Positions 42,026 through 52,902 of a DNA stretch of 64,000 nt are shown here, one piece after another. The DNA is taken from positions 4,174,001 to 4,238,000 of the forward strand of contig JAMJFZ010000597.1 in assembly GCA_026225945.1 (NCBI GenBank). The letters are read 5' to 3'. The stretch is from Cricetomys ansorgei (Eukaryota; Chordata; Mammalia; Rodentia; Nesomyidae). Under the pieces are notes generated by a model. The model did not search any database, was not told the origin of the DNA, and worked only from the letters and a program-made list of their open reading frames with translations. Each line of letters opens with the position of its first letter. Position 1 is the stretch's first letter. A program made the position numbers and the translations under genes.

Positions 42026-42360
42026 CAGCCTTAATGAAAGAGGAAAGAAAAAAAGGCGGTTTGCAGATGCCAACCGGGCTCCCCCCCGACCTGCACGCGG
42101 GCTCGCTGTGCCGGGACAGTGACTCAGCGCCCACACGCTGCGCAGCGAGCAGCTGCTGGCCGGAGGCGGGAGGGACGGACGTGCAGCCGGAACCGTGCGC
42201 CTCTGAGGGCCTGAGACCTTCATTGTTCCGTCTCCCCTTCCAGCTCTCCTCTTCCTTCCTCTTTCCCAAGACTTTTTCATGTGCCTTCCACTTCTCTGGC
42301 CTTCTCTCCCTCTTTCCTTCCTCCTTGCTTTCTGTCACCTCCGGATCCGGTGAGAAGTGC

Positions 42361-43790
42361 TGGACCCTAAGCTTGAAGGCCCAGAGCATAGGTACTCTTA
42401 GAAAGGGAGGCTAAGGTGGTGCCATATACCTGCCTACCTAGGATAGGCTCAGTCAATCCCTGAAGATCAATTATTGTACTTTCCTGAAAGTTTTCCTGTC
42501 CTTTCGGAAGTGCTGAAATGCCTGTGCCTCTAGCTGGTGTAAGATCACTCTCTAGAAGCTGTTTGGTTTGAAGAATGGAAGTGTTTGGAACTGGCTTTAC
42601 AGGGCCCAGCTATGGGGCTGGATGTTTCTTTTCTTGCAGAAGAAGCCTGTATACACAATGAAAAGCACTAGTTCTGAGTCTGAGTCTAAACACAACCTGA
42701 TTAGAGACAACTCCTGCTTCAGAAGAAAGCAGCCTATAGCACATAGAATCTCCCCACAAGGTCTCAATTGTTGGTATCTGGCTGTAGGCATTATCATCCC
42801 ACCCAGTTCCGTGTCCTATTTTGATCTTAACAATTCTGTGAGTCTCACCAGCACCACCAAGTAGGTCGTATATGCAGCAGCAGACCATCTCCGTCCCAAG
42901 GACCTCTTGCTAAGTATTCACTTGGAACTGTGCCAGGCACCGAAGAAGCACAGAGCATGCATGAATGAGGAAATGACTGGAAATGCCTTGAAGCTCCAAT
43001 CCTGCAATTCTGTTGCTGTGGGTTTAGGGTGGTCTGAAGGGGGACGGAAACTGCTAAGAGCAGAGACCACTTTGGCCTCATAGACCGTGGCGCAAGCCAC
43101 GGGACAAACCTTTAAGCCAAGGTTTGTCCCGTAGCCACAGAGCCCTCCAGCCAAAACCTCATTCTGGCAGAACTTCAACCTACCAGACAAAGCTGCCAAA
43201 GACAGGTTGGGCACCGGCTTAGGAGCAGCTGGGAGCAGAGAACAGGCATCTAACTTTCTTCTGAGGGAGTCTTATGACTTCAGGGAATTCAAGGCAAGTT
43301 TAACTGCAGTGGTTCAGCCCTGAAAGCAGTCAGACAGCTGCTCGACTGGAGGCTTTCCCACTGCTAACCCTGTGACTGGAGACATTTCTGAGCAGACAGA
43401 GACCCTCTTATGACCAGCCCCGTACAGCGTTTAGGATTAACTAAAGGTCACCATGAAACCTTGGGCCCTTCTCTGGAAGCTGTTCAACTAGACTTCTGGA
43501 TTTTTTTTTTTTTTTTCACAAGGTGCTGAAGGTTATCGGGATAGAGCCTCCTGATGCAAAGAACACATCGTTTATCAACAGTGTTGAGTCATTTGTGAGC
43601 TGATTTGAACCTGTCCTCAGTTGAGAAGTAGCCACAGTTTTTATCTGTAGCTACCGTTGCTGGCTGTGGGAACAATGCCATCCATTTGTAATCAACCAAG
43701 TATACCAGACTGTGTCTTGAAAATCCAGCACCAACAGGTTGTCCAAGCAGCTAAGGGTGGAAAGGAGAGAGGAGGTGGGGTGGAAATGGA
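42361..43790. other. Unique intergenic DNA downstream of Adm
   Basis: No repeats recognised except a T16 run at 43,501-43,516. No plausible coding exon. The double-hairpin inverted repeat at 43,085-43,132 is listed separately. Confidence 0.4.
43085..43132. repeat. Two overlapping perfect inverted repeats
   Basis: Hairpin 1 has 7-bp arms at 43,085-43,091 and 43,096-43,102 around a GCAA loop. Hairpin 2 has 14-bp perfect arms at 43,099-43,112 and 43,119-43,132 around a 6-nt loop. They share 43,099-43,102 and so exclude each other. Confidence 0.9.
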
Positions 43791-43797
43791 TTCTTTT

Positions 43798-44008
43798 TTT
43801 AGCACTTGCTTGGTGTCAGATATTCTCCTAGCCACTTTATAGACCTTATCCCACTGAGTTCTTACAGCGGCTTTGTGAAGTAGGTGTTATTATCTCTATT
43901 TGTAGATAAGGAAACCGAACTTCAGAGACAGAAAGTAGCTCAGGCAAGGCCACACAGTGGGTAGTAAGTAGTGGAGCCTGGATTTGTACCCAAGTGCCAC
44001 ATGCTATT
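43798..44008 (-). repeat. MIR SINE fossil, well preserved
   Basis: 'attctcctagccactttata', 'gtgaagtaggtgttattatc', 'gtagataaggaaaccgaact', 'gtggagcctggatttgtacc' follow the MIR sequence read in reverse over almost its full length. Confidence 0.88.
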
Positions 44009-44868
44009 TTGATGCTATGAAGACATAAGAAGTAAAGTGAGACCTTTAGTGTCTCAGGCCAGATGTCCCCAAATGTCCTCTAACTCCAAGGATGGCTTGG
44101 GCAGGTGATTACACCTGTGGTTCTGAGGGCGTTCCATGGGGGCCAGTAGGATGGATGGGGAAGGAGAGTCACTTTAGCAGTGAGCTCAATACATGCAAAA
44201 GAAAGAAATGAATGAGTTTTAAATTCTTGGTCTTAGTTTGAAGCAGGGATTATAAATCAGGAATAGCCTTTTCCCATCCTGAGCTAAGCCACTGACCTCT
44301 TTGGTTTGCATTGCCAAATATAGTTAGAACATATACTGAATGGCCTCCAGAGCTGGCTTCTGAGAGAAAGGCTTTCTGAGCTATTCCCGGCTGTGCACAG
44401 TCCTGCACTGTAGTTCTCCAGTCGCCTGGAAGAACACCTGTGTCTACAAAGCTGCAAATAGCATTTCCATCCTTGAAGTGAGACCTTTTGTTTTGGCATA
44501 TGCTGTTCCAGGCAGCTTTTGAGAGGAGGTTCTGAGCCAACTCTGAGGGAGCTACACGGGCTGCCCTTCCTTTCCCAGCGGAGGACCAGAGGGCCTTGTT
44601 ATCCTGAGTTCCATGGAAGGTTTTGCCAAAGCCGGATTGGAGGCTCCATCTCTGTTAGCATGGGAAGAAGGGTACTGCTATATAGATATCTGGAGATCCC
44701 ACTGGTCTTGTTCCAGAGATATTTTTGGAACATTCTGGAAAAACAATAAAATGACTGTGGCCACACAGGCAGCTGATCAGCTGATTTTAGTAAACTATTA
44801 TACATTTATCTAAGAGCAGGAAGTATTTGACTTATTATTCAGCATAGCAAAGACTCACCTTTATCTCC
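44009..44868. other. Unique intergenic DNA, no feature seen
   Basis: Short frames on both strands (44.25-44.81 kb) show no recognisable domain. Confidence 0.35.
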
Positions 44869-44869
44869 A

Positions 44870-45060
44870 TCCCCAGCACAACCACCATTAATATTTTAGT
44901 CTATACTTTTTAGACACTTTAATGCATTATAGACATATATTATAGACACATAGACATAAACATCTAATACACAGACAGGTTGTTTTAAGAATGGACCTCT
45001 TGAGTGGGAAGAGCTGAATTAACACACATGTCAGTTTAAGGCAAATTATTATTACCAGTC
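44870..45060 (-). mobile_element. L1M 3' UTR fragment
   Basis: 'caaccaccattaatatttta' and 'ctatactttttagacacttt' match an L1M terminal segment in reverse. It may belong with the fragment at 46,560-46,865. Confidence 0.5.
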
Positions 45061-45149
45061 TGTGCAATGCTTCTCTCTTATAAAAAATATATATATGCAT
45101 ATGTATGTATATTATTTATATACAGCATATAATAGTAATATACATGATA

Positions 45150-45217
<68 letters not shown>
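45150..45217. repeat. (TG)n(TA)n compound microsatellite
   Basis: 27 bp of TG followed by 40 bp of pure TA. Confidence 0.95.
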
Positions 45218-45219
<2 letters not shown>

Positions 45220-45284
45220 TTGCATACCCTTTCCTGAATCCTTGATAGCAGCCATCTTTTATGTTTGGACCCTAACTTACTATG

Positions 45285-45446
45285 TAGCACACATATAAGC
45301 AGGCATGCCACTACGTAGTTGTAGAAGTCAGGAGAAAACTTTGGGTAGTTGGTTCTTTCCTCGTACTATGTGTGTCCCAGCCTCAAACTTAAGTATTCAG
45401 GCCTGGTGTTGAGCACTTTTATTCACTGAGCTTTCTCACGGGCCTT
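45285..45446 (-). repeat. B3-like SINE, diverged
   Basis: 'agaagtcaggagaaaacttt', 'gtgttgagcacttttattca', 'ctgagctttctcacgggcct'. Confidence 0.6.
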
Positions 45447-45717
45447 TTCTTGTCTGTCACTGAAGGATACTCATGTCGCCTCTGCCACATGAAACCTGTA
45501 GATGAGCAGCCAGTTTCACGACCTCTTATGGAGCTAAGTCTGCATTTCTTAGTCAACTACTCCAGAATTTTCACCATTTAGCCAAGAGGCTTTGGCATAC
45601 AGACGACGCTAAATCCCAGGAGCTGCATCTGAGACAGTCTTGTGCCAGTTTCTAGTCTTACCAGCAGCACATGAGACTTCTCATCTCCCCATGGCTTTGC
45701 CAACCCTGGCTTATGTG

Positions 45718-46217
45718 AAGGCTAATTATATATGTCAACTTGGCTGGGTTATGGGATGCCCAGCTAGCTGGTAAAACATAATTTCTAGGTGTGTCATTGA
45801 GGGTGTTTCCAGAGGAGATTAGCATTTGAATCAGCAGACTTAGTAAAGAAGACCCACCCTCACCAATGTGGGCATCCATCATCCAGTCTATTGAGACCAA
45901 GACAAAAGGGTGCAGGAGACAGGGGAATTTCCTCTTTCTCTTTGAGCTAGGATATCCATCCCCTTTCACTCACAGACATTGGACTCTCCTGATTTTGGAC
46001 CTTCAGACTCCAGGCCTTACGTCAGCAGCACACCATCCCCAAAAACTTGGAACTGTACCTTTAGCTCCCCAGATTTCCAGGCCTTTAGACTTAGACTAAA
46101 TTATACCTTTGGCTTTCCTGGTTCTTCAGCTTGCAGATAGCGGAACTTGGGACTTCTCAGCCTCCATAACTGTGTGAGCCAATTCCTATACTGAGTATCT
46201 ATCTGCCTGTTTTTCTG

Positions 46218-46267
<50 letters not shown>

Positions 46268-46318
46268 CCATTTTGTGTTAATTCTGCTTCTCCAGAGAAC
46301 CTTACAAATACAGCATTA
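45718..46318 (+). mobile_element. Ancient LTR-like mammalian repeat with embedded (TATC)n
   Basis: Landmarks in order: 'tatgtcaacttggctgggtt', 'gagattagcatttgaatcag', 'cagcctccataactgtgtga', 'ccaattcctatactgagtat', and the end 'tctccagagaaccttacaaa'. This is a familiar MaLR/ERVL-like LTR line in mammals; the exact subfamily is uncertain. Non-coding. Confidence 0.75.
46218..46267. repeat. (TATC)n tetranucleotide microsatellite
   Basis: About 12.5 perfect units inside the LTR-like repeat; long pure tracts like this are usually polymorphic. Confidence 0.95.
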
Positions 46319-46387
46319 ATCCTCTTATCTGATGTATGATTGTGATGGGTGTAAAAGTAAGATTTTTTGGGATGTGACAAACATCAT

Positions 46388-46458
46388 GACAAAAGACTTG
46401 TCTGGCATGTCTGAGGCTCTGGGTTTGATCCTCAGCACTGCAAATAAGTAAATAAAAC
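46388..46458 (+). repeat. ID element, 5'-truncated
   Basis: 'gtctggcatgtctgaggctc', 'gggtttgatcctcagcactg', (AAAT) tail. Confidence 0.7.
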
Positions 46459-46559
46459 ACAGATGCAACATTGTTTACATTTCCACAACTCAGTCCTAGT
46501 GGATTTAATATGCCTATATTTACTTATTTATTGGTTTTGTGAACTTTCCCTAATGGGCT

Positions 46560-46862
46560 AGGCAATTTAAAAAGAAGTGGGATCATGTTTGCATATTGCT
46601 TGTTTTTTTCCATTCATTTATGTATCTTGGACATCTTTCAGTGTCAATAAACACATCTACATACAACATCGTTTTCATTTCCTACATGGCATCTCCTTAG
46701 ACAAAAATATCGCAATCTGTTTAACTGTTCCTCTCTGCTGTTACACAATAGAATTTTCCTATATTTTTGCCATTAAAAATGTTCCCAATATACAACTTTT
46801 TGCATTCATTTTTGGATCATTTCACAACTGCTTTTTTAGGATAAATAATTGGATGCAAAATA
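46560..46862 (-). mobile_element. L1M 3' end fragment
   Basis: 'gggatcatgtttgcatattg', 'ttggacatctttcagtgtca', 'atttttgccattaaaaatgt', 'ttttttaggataaataattg' match reversed L1M terminal text. Confidence 0.7.
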
Positions 46863-46968
46863 ACTGGGAGGCAGAGGCATGAACTCATCTCTGTCCGTTA
46901 TAGGCAAGCCTGGGCTACAGAGCAAGTTCCAGGCCAGCCAGGGTTACACAGAGAGACCCTGACTGGGA
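46863..46968 (+). repeat. B1 SINE, 5'-truncated
   Basis: Begins at 'actgggaggcagaggcatga', then 'gcaagcctgggctacagagc', 'gccagccagggttacacaga'. Confidence 0.9.
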
Positions 46969-46971
46969 AAA

Positions 46972-47155
46972 CGTTTATATTATTTGTGCATGGGAGTGTG
47001 AGCATGTACATGCCAAAGCACACAGGTCAGATCAGAAGACAGCCTTTGGGAGCTGGTTCTCTCCTTCCACTGTAGACTGGGGGTTGGTGGGGAGACCTCA
47101 GGAGGTCAGGTTTGTGCCGTGCTTTTACCCACTGATCACCTCACAGGCCCTTGTG
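46972..47155 (-). repeat. B3-like SINE, diverged
   Basis: 'ggtcagatcagaagacagcc', 'gccgtgcttttacccactga', 'tcacctcacaggccct'. Confidence 0.7.
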
Positions 47156-47368
47156 GCTTTGATATTGCCCTTTATATCTTGAACACTTTGTAAAAGTACT
47201 TAATTTATAATCTTGTTCTCATACACAGTTATCATTATCAGCCGACTCTTCCTTGTGCTCCAATTCCTATTAAAATTTGAACTTTCTGGTCCGTGTTATT
47301 AAATCCTGCTCTATGGTGAGTGTGTGGACTGGACTAATGTGAGTCACTCCACAGAGGCTGTGTTTGCT

Positions 47369-47498
47369 TCTTTTTGAGACGGGGTTTCACTGTGTAACTC
47401 TGGCTATCCTGGAACTTGCTATGTAGATCAGGCTGGCCTCGAACTCTCAAGAGATCTGCCTGCCTCTGCTCCTCAAGTGCTGCCATCATGCCCAGCCT
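47369..47498 (-). repeat. B1 SINE
   Basis: 'gagacggggtttcactgtgt', 'aactctggctatcctggaac', 'gcctctgctcctcaagtgct'. Confidence 0.93.
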
Positions 47499-47671
47499 AT
47501 ATTTGCTTCTTAATGTTGCTGCAGAGTAATTATCAGCCTAGGAACATTTTGTATTATTTCTTGGTTTGGTGTTCACAAACCGTTCTGAGTACATCTTGCT
47601 GGAGATGTGGGGTATAGCCTTGGCTAATCCTGGCTTTACTTGTGAGTTTCAGGTCCTTTTTTTTCTCTCTT

Positions 47672-47878
47672 TTTAAAAAAGATTTAGTTTTATCTATGTA
47701 TATGTGTATATGTCTGTGTGAATGTATGACACTAGAGCATGGGGGCCGGGGGAGACCAGACGAGGATGTTGGATCCCCTGGAGCTGGAGCTATGGTGGTT
47801 GTGAGCTGCTCCATGAGGGTGCTGGGCACTGGACTTAGTTCCTCTCAACTGTCACACTAATTTTCCAGCCCCTCTGCC
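47672..47878 (-). repeat. B3 SINE
   Basis: 'ttttaaaaaagatttagttt', 'ttggatcccctggagctgga', 'gtgagctgctccatgagggt', 'cacactaattttccagcccc'. Confidence 0.93.
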
Positions 47879-48077
47879 CCTTCCTTCTGTTCCTAAAGAA
47901 GTATCTTAAGTATCAAGTTGAAGATATTCCTTCTCTAAGCCAAGGCAAATGATTTTGGCCTCATGGTAATGTAGTTTTTTTTTTTTTTTATTACCTTTTA
48001 CTACTCTGTTTTGTTTTGTTTTTTGTGGATTTTCTGCATTGTCACAGGAGTCTTACTGTGCATCTAAAATAATGTTT

Positions 48078-48295
48078 AGTAGGAGTCTGAGAGATGGTTC
48101 AGTAGTTGAGAGCACTGGCTGATCTTCTAGAGGACCTTCCCAGCACCTACATGGCAGCTCATAACCATCTGTAACTCCTGTTCCAAAGGATCCAATGTCC
48201 TCTTCTTCACCTCTGAGGGTGCAGTGTACATATGGTACAGAAACAAAACATTCATACACATAAAATAAAAATAAGTAAATCTTTTTTAAAATGTT
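48078..48295 (+). repeat. B3 SINE
   Basis: 'gagtctgagagatggttcag', 'ttcccagcacctacatggca', 'ctgtaactcctgttccaaag', (AAAT) tail. Confidence 0.93.
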
Positions 48296-48414
48296 AACTA
48301 CATTTTACTTAGCATTTCTAGCTGTGCAAAACGAGCAGGGTTTCCAGTTTATCTAGTCAGCCATATTTCCAGAAGCAGGAGTCAGTAGCACTCACCTTGA
48401 TATTGCTTTAACTT

Positions 48415-48545
48415 CTATTTACTTAGTCATTAGCAAATTAATTTTCATGTCCTATGATCATTTATATTTCTTCATATAGATTTCCAAAAAGTGTTTTGTC
48501 CATTTATTCTACTGGAGTACTAATGTTTTTCCTATCGATGTGAAA
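48415..48545 (-). mobile_element. Possible L1 fragment
   Basis: 'tttatatttcttcatataga' and 'ttttgtccatttattctact' resemble a reversed L1 line. Confidence 0.4.
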
Positions 48546-48599
48546 TTCTTCTTTTCCTTGCTCCTCTTCCCCCGCCCTCCCTCTCTTTCTTTCGTTTGT

Positions 48600-48682
48600 T
48601 TACTGCTGTGCTGGTGGAGATCGAACATGCTTCATGCATGGTAGGCAAGCGTCCTGTCACTCAGCTGCGCTTCCAACCTGAA
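48600..48682 (-). repeat. ID element, diverged
   Basis: 'ctgtgctggtggagatcgaa', 'ggtaggcaagcgtcctgtca', 'ctcagctgcgcttccaacct'. Confidence 0.75.
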
Positions 48683-48824
48683 ACGCTCTCTATGAAGAAT
48701 ATTAAAGTTGCATCGCACGAAGCACATCCTTCTTTTTGTTTTTGTGGAATGTGACTTCTTTGCCATATTAAGACTTGCAAATATTTATATAATCAAAAAA
48801 GACTGAGTTTGATAAGTGTTCGTG

Positions 48825-48938
48825 TTGTAACGCCAGCACTCAGGAGTCACTGCCAGCTGCAGGCCAGCCTAGTTTATATAACAAGCTCATAGCCAGCTAG
48901 GGCTTTGTAGTAAGGCAAGGTTCAGTCTTTCTTTTAAA
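48825..48938 (+). repeat. B1 SINE, 5'-truncated
   Basis: 'gtaacgccagcactcaggag', 'gcaggccagcctagtttata'; diverged. Confidence 0.75.
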
Positions 48939-48941
48939 AGG

Positions 48942-49040
48942 TGGACTGGTGGTAGGGGTCAGTGGTAGGTAACATGCCAAGCATTACCAAGGCCCTGGTA
49001 GACTCCGCACACAGCAAAATAAATGTTTAAAACATAAAAT
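48942..49040 (+). repeat. ID element, diverged
   Basis: 'ggtcagtggtaggtaacatg', 'ccaaggccctggtagactcc', A-rich tail. Confidence 0.6.
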
Positions 49041-49960
49041 AACCTTTTCCTTCTACGGCGATCAGACTATGTCCTGCTCCAATTACTCTTTATGGTATAG
49101 AACAGTGACATTCAGGCTGTGTCTCGCCTTGAATGGCTTCATTTGTAAATAGCAGTTGGCTGTAGTTTGAGTGCAAATGCTTAAGAAGAATGACTCCACA
49201 CCTTTTTGTGTGTGTGTAAGTAAACAACTGGTACAAAGCAGGAGACAAAGACTTATAAATACATTTACACGAAGAAAATGCTACCACCTGTGACGTTACC
49301 CAAGTAAATTAGGGACACATGGGTGTATCAAAGTCCTGTCAGAAAAAACAAAAAACAAAAAACAAAACAAAAAAAAAAAAAACCAGACTTGAGAACTTAT
49401 CAAACACCCCAGACCAACAGACAAGGCAAACCCCTCATCTGGTTCATATAGAAGGAGGAACACCTAGTACTGGGGAACACCACCAGTTGATTCATTATTA
49501 AACCATCAGCTACAGGAGTCCTGCCTGGGAGCTCCTGAATGCCAGACTCTGACCTCAGAGCTCCAGCTCTGTGCCTGGATCAGCTCTGTGATTGCAGTGA
49601 CACCCAGCTCTTTATATTAGCGCTGGGCTCTGATTCACTAAGGTCATTAGAATCCTGTTATCTCTTTAACCCTTTATTTGTGTTTTACTTTATTGATTTA
49701 ATTTTTTATTTAACCATTTATTTTATTTAACCCTTTATTTTAACCCTCTATTCTGTAACGTGTGTGTGTGTGTGTGTGAAGTATAATGTGTAGTCTGAGA
49801 GTTAATATTAGTAGTTAAGATTGGAAGAAAAGAACTTGTGTTTGCCAGAGGCTGTGACTACCAAGTGATAGCAGTGATACTTGATTTAAAGTCAAGGAAG
49901 TTGATATACACTTTGTGAATTTATTATTCAATAAATTGTGATGTGTCCATCTGTATTTAT
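49041..49960. other. Unique intergenic DNA
   Basis: Contains an A-rich tract at 49,341-49,383, a (TTTA)n-like stretch at 49,680-49,745 and (GT)n at 49,761-49,778. No coding exon recognised. Confidence 0.4.
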
Positions 49961-49961
49961 T

Positions 49962-50088
49962 TATTTATTTTGTGATGGACTCACTATGTAAGGCTGGTTG
50001 CCTGGAACTCAGAAGGATACATCTGCTGGCCTGTCCATCTCCCCAGAGCTAGGATAAGAAGTGTGTGCTATCACCAACTGGCTCAGGT
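49962..50088 (-). repeat. B1/PB1 SINE, diverged
   Basis: 'gtgatggactcactatgtaa', 'tggttgcctggaactcagaa', 'gtgtgtgctatcaccaactg'. Confidence 0.75.
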
Positions 50089-50708
50089 GTGCTTCTGACA
50101 GCTCGGTCCTGCCACCTTCATAATTTACATCTTCCTTAGCTTACATGAAAAGACATTTTCTGCCTCAAAATATATTTTTAGAGCATTCACTTTTATTTTA
50201 ATGATGTCATGATTTTTTTCCATATTTTAAACACTTCAATGTAATGGAGTTTATTTTGCTTATGGTGGGAGGCAGGGATTTCACTTTATTGTTTCTCCAA
50301 ACTGTCAGCCAGTTGGTTGCTGAGCATGCGTATGGAATAAGCCAGCTTTGCAAGCTGCGTTCTTCCGGGTCTCCAGAGTCAAGTCTGAAGTTCTCCATCG
50401 TGACAACAAGGAGAAAGCCAGCCAGGCTCTTTCTCCAGCTCCACTCTTTTTTGTTTTATATGTTGGGGTTTCTTGTCAGGTTTTATTTGAAGAAAGAGTT
50501 CATCTGCTTGTAGATGAGTACTGTGATAACTTCTCAAATAGTAAATATTTGAATGTTTCTGGCCCTTTAATTCTCTTCCCTTGCTCAGTCTGTTTTTTCC
50601 TGCACTAGTTTAACAATATTTAAAAGCTTATTCTGAAATTTTTAAACTCATGAAAAAGATAGAGATAATAAAATGAAGATTCTTATATTTATTATTAAAA
50701 CCTAGTCA
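50089..50708. other. Unique intergenic DNA, no feature seen
   Basis: No recognised element; short frames at 50.2-50.6 kb appear random. Confidence 0.35.
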
Positions 50709-50710
50709 AT

Positions 50711-50860
50711 AAAGCTGGTTGTGGTGGCTCTGGCCTGTATGTAATCCCATATGGGGAGACTGAAGCAGAAGGGTTGCTCAAGTTCAAGGCTAGCCTGGGC
50801 TACATTGTGAGTTCAGGGCTAGCCTAGGCTACATACCAGGCCCTTGAATCAAAATAATCT
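50711..50860 (+). repeat. PB1/B1 SINE with duplicated middle
   Basis: 'gctggttgtggtggctctgg', then 'gctagcctgggctacattgt' and a second copy 'gctagcctaggctacatacc'. The internal block occurs twice. Confidence 0.82.
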
Positions 50861-52210
50861 AACAAGTACCACGATTTGTGTATTCTTCTTTATTTTTTCA
50901 CTGTTCTTTTCATAAGTCCCTTCCTTCCCTTCCTTTACTTCCTCCTCCCCTTCATCATATCATTTTACTCCAAATCTCATTATACATCCCTTCAGAAAAC
51001 GAAAAAATCCTTTTATATAACCTCCACTTAACAGTAATTCTGAGGTACCATCTCATACCCAGTCTATAATCAAATTTGTCCCCAAAATGTATCTGATGGT
51101 GGTTTGCTCCAAACAGACGCCGAACAAAATTGTTCAGTCTCTAACGACTTCTTAACCTAGAGCCAACCCCCTTCCCTTTGTTTTCGTGCCATTGACTTCT
51201 TGAAGAAAACAATGTATTCATGAGTATGATTCACAACTTTTAGTACACAGACAGCTCTGAAGTCTCTTCTTCACTGCCAGTGAGGCCTGAGCAGGGACAG
51301 CCTGGCCTGCGGGGCATGGGTGGGGCAGGTGTCACATTGTACCAGTGCTGCAGTATTTCTTACATAGAAAGAATCTTGCAATGTCGTTCCTCCTGCTTTT
51401 CCATGCTACACTTTTTCCATTTGACCTTTCCCCTAGTAAGTCAGCAGCATCGCCTCAAGGAGATTAAGATTGGTACAACCGAATGCAAAGAGAAAGAATC
51501 AGTTTGAACTAAGCTGCTCAATGCTCAGTTTTCTGGCTCTTTAAACAGCCTCTTGAAGCCCATATCAAAACAATAGTTTGAAAGTCAAAGCTTTTTATTT
51601 GCAGAGAGGCAGGTTTTGTTGAGAGGAGAAAAGGCTCTTCAGAATTAAAGAGGAAAGCCGGAAGCTCCTGGTCTTGGCCTTCACCCATGTGGAAAAGAGG
51701 CTTCTGGGAGAGTGTACTGAGCCCCTCATCCAGTCCTCTGGGGACTTAAGAGGTGGTGGGAGGTGGAGGGATGGGGAGAAGGGGTGGAAAGGAGCATCCA
51801 CCCTAGATATGGTGGGTCAGTCCAGCTCCAGAGGGAATCTAGCTGTGCTGAGCCAGGATCCTTCCCACTTCGGGGAGACTGCCACCCATAGCAGCCTGCA
51901 GGTCCTGCTTTAGCACAGATGATCCCTGGCTATACCCAGAGTCATTGCTGAGGACCTCCCCCCCACCCCCAATCCAGATAGCTCCACAGAAGACACCCAT
52001 GAGGCACCACCAGCTTGTTACACCAAAGAATAGATCAAAAGGATAGTCACCTACTTCTGTGTTAGGGTGACTCTGGGTTTGGGGAGGTTCACTGTAAGCC
52101 GTTTATAAGCAAGCACAGTCCTGGATCTCCAGCCTTGTGTTGTTTCTGTGTTGAGCCTAGTTAGTAACTAGGCTCAGTTTTGTCTCAGTTTTGATGGGTG
52201 CCAATCAGAG
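50861..52210. other. Unique intergenic DNA, no gene seen
   Basis: Includes moderately GC-rich unique sequence at 51.25-52.05 kb. No recognisable exon or repeat. Confidence 0.35.
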
Positions 52211-52312
52211 CAGTGATCCTTAACCTCTTTTGCCTATTAAAACCACATGAGGAGCTTTACAGACACTCCTGATAGGAGTGCCATGCCAAACTAATTGAAC
52301 TCGATGCTCTCT
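52211..52312 (+). mobile_element. hAT/MER5-like DNA transposon fossil
   Basis: 'cagtgatccttaacctcttt' and 'aaaaccacatgaggagcttt' resemble the 5' line of MER5A-class MITEs ('cagtggttctcaa...' type). The body then degrades. Confidence 0.5.
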
Positions 52313-52672
52313 GTGTAGGGCGCTGTGCCATTGCTATTGTGGGTGACATTTATCTCATGAGGTCTCTCCACTTTGTTCAGCTCACACATTGCCATTCTTC
52401 AGGAGTTCTCAAGGTGGATCCCTAACAGATTAGAATAAGAGTTGGCTGGTTTATTTGTTTTAGGGTTGCATCCAGTGGAACAGCCGGAAGCAGAAGGGTT
52501 AACAGCAGCCAGCAGGGCAGGTGTTTGGAGAGAAGGCAAGCTGAGGCAGTGGGAAGAAAGCCAGCTGGCGAGGAGGTGACACAAAACAGGGGCTCTGATG
52601 GCCCATGCAGGCATCCAAGAGGAGCAGCAACAGTGCGACTGGGTAACAGGAATGGCAGAGAGCAAAACAACG
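52313..52672. other. Unique intergenic DNA, no feature seen
   Basis: Two overlapping minus-strand frames (52.4-52.69 kb) are not recognised as any protein. Confidence 0.35.
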
Positions 52673-52673
52673 T

Positions 52674-52778
52674 CATGTGAATTTGTAGTTCCAAGCTTCA
52701 GGCAGGAGGATTACAGGTTCAAGGCCAGCCAAGGATACATAATTTGACCCTACTTCAAAAATAAAAACAAAAACAACA
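52674..52778 (+). repeat. B1 SINE, 5'-truncated
   Basis: 'gtagttccaagcttcaggca', 'gttcaaggccagccaaggat', A-rich tail. Confidence 0.75.
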
Positions 52779-52902
52779 ATGAAACTAAAGAATAAAAGAG
52801 TAAACAAATAAGTCTTTAAAATGACAGAGGGCATTCTAGAAGCACGCATACAACTGGAGAAATCCAGCTTGGAATTCAAAGAGCTGGATTCACTGTGCAT
52901 CG

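Larger units (their letters stand above)
41580..42360. promoter_or_regulatory. GC-rich candidate control region 3' of Adm
   Basis: Repeat-free, CpG-containing block downstream of Adm. It holds a CTCF-like site (41,933-41,951), two hypoxia-response motifs (41,984 and 42,008), a HIF ancillary-type CACAG (42,021-42,025) and an antioxidant/AP-1 motif GTGACTCAGC (42,119-42,128). An enhancer or promoter role is inference. Confidence 0.5.
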
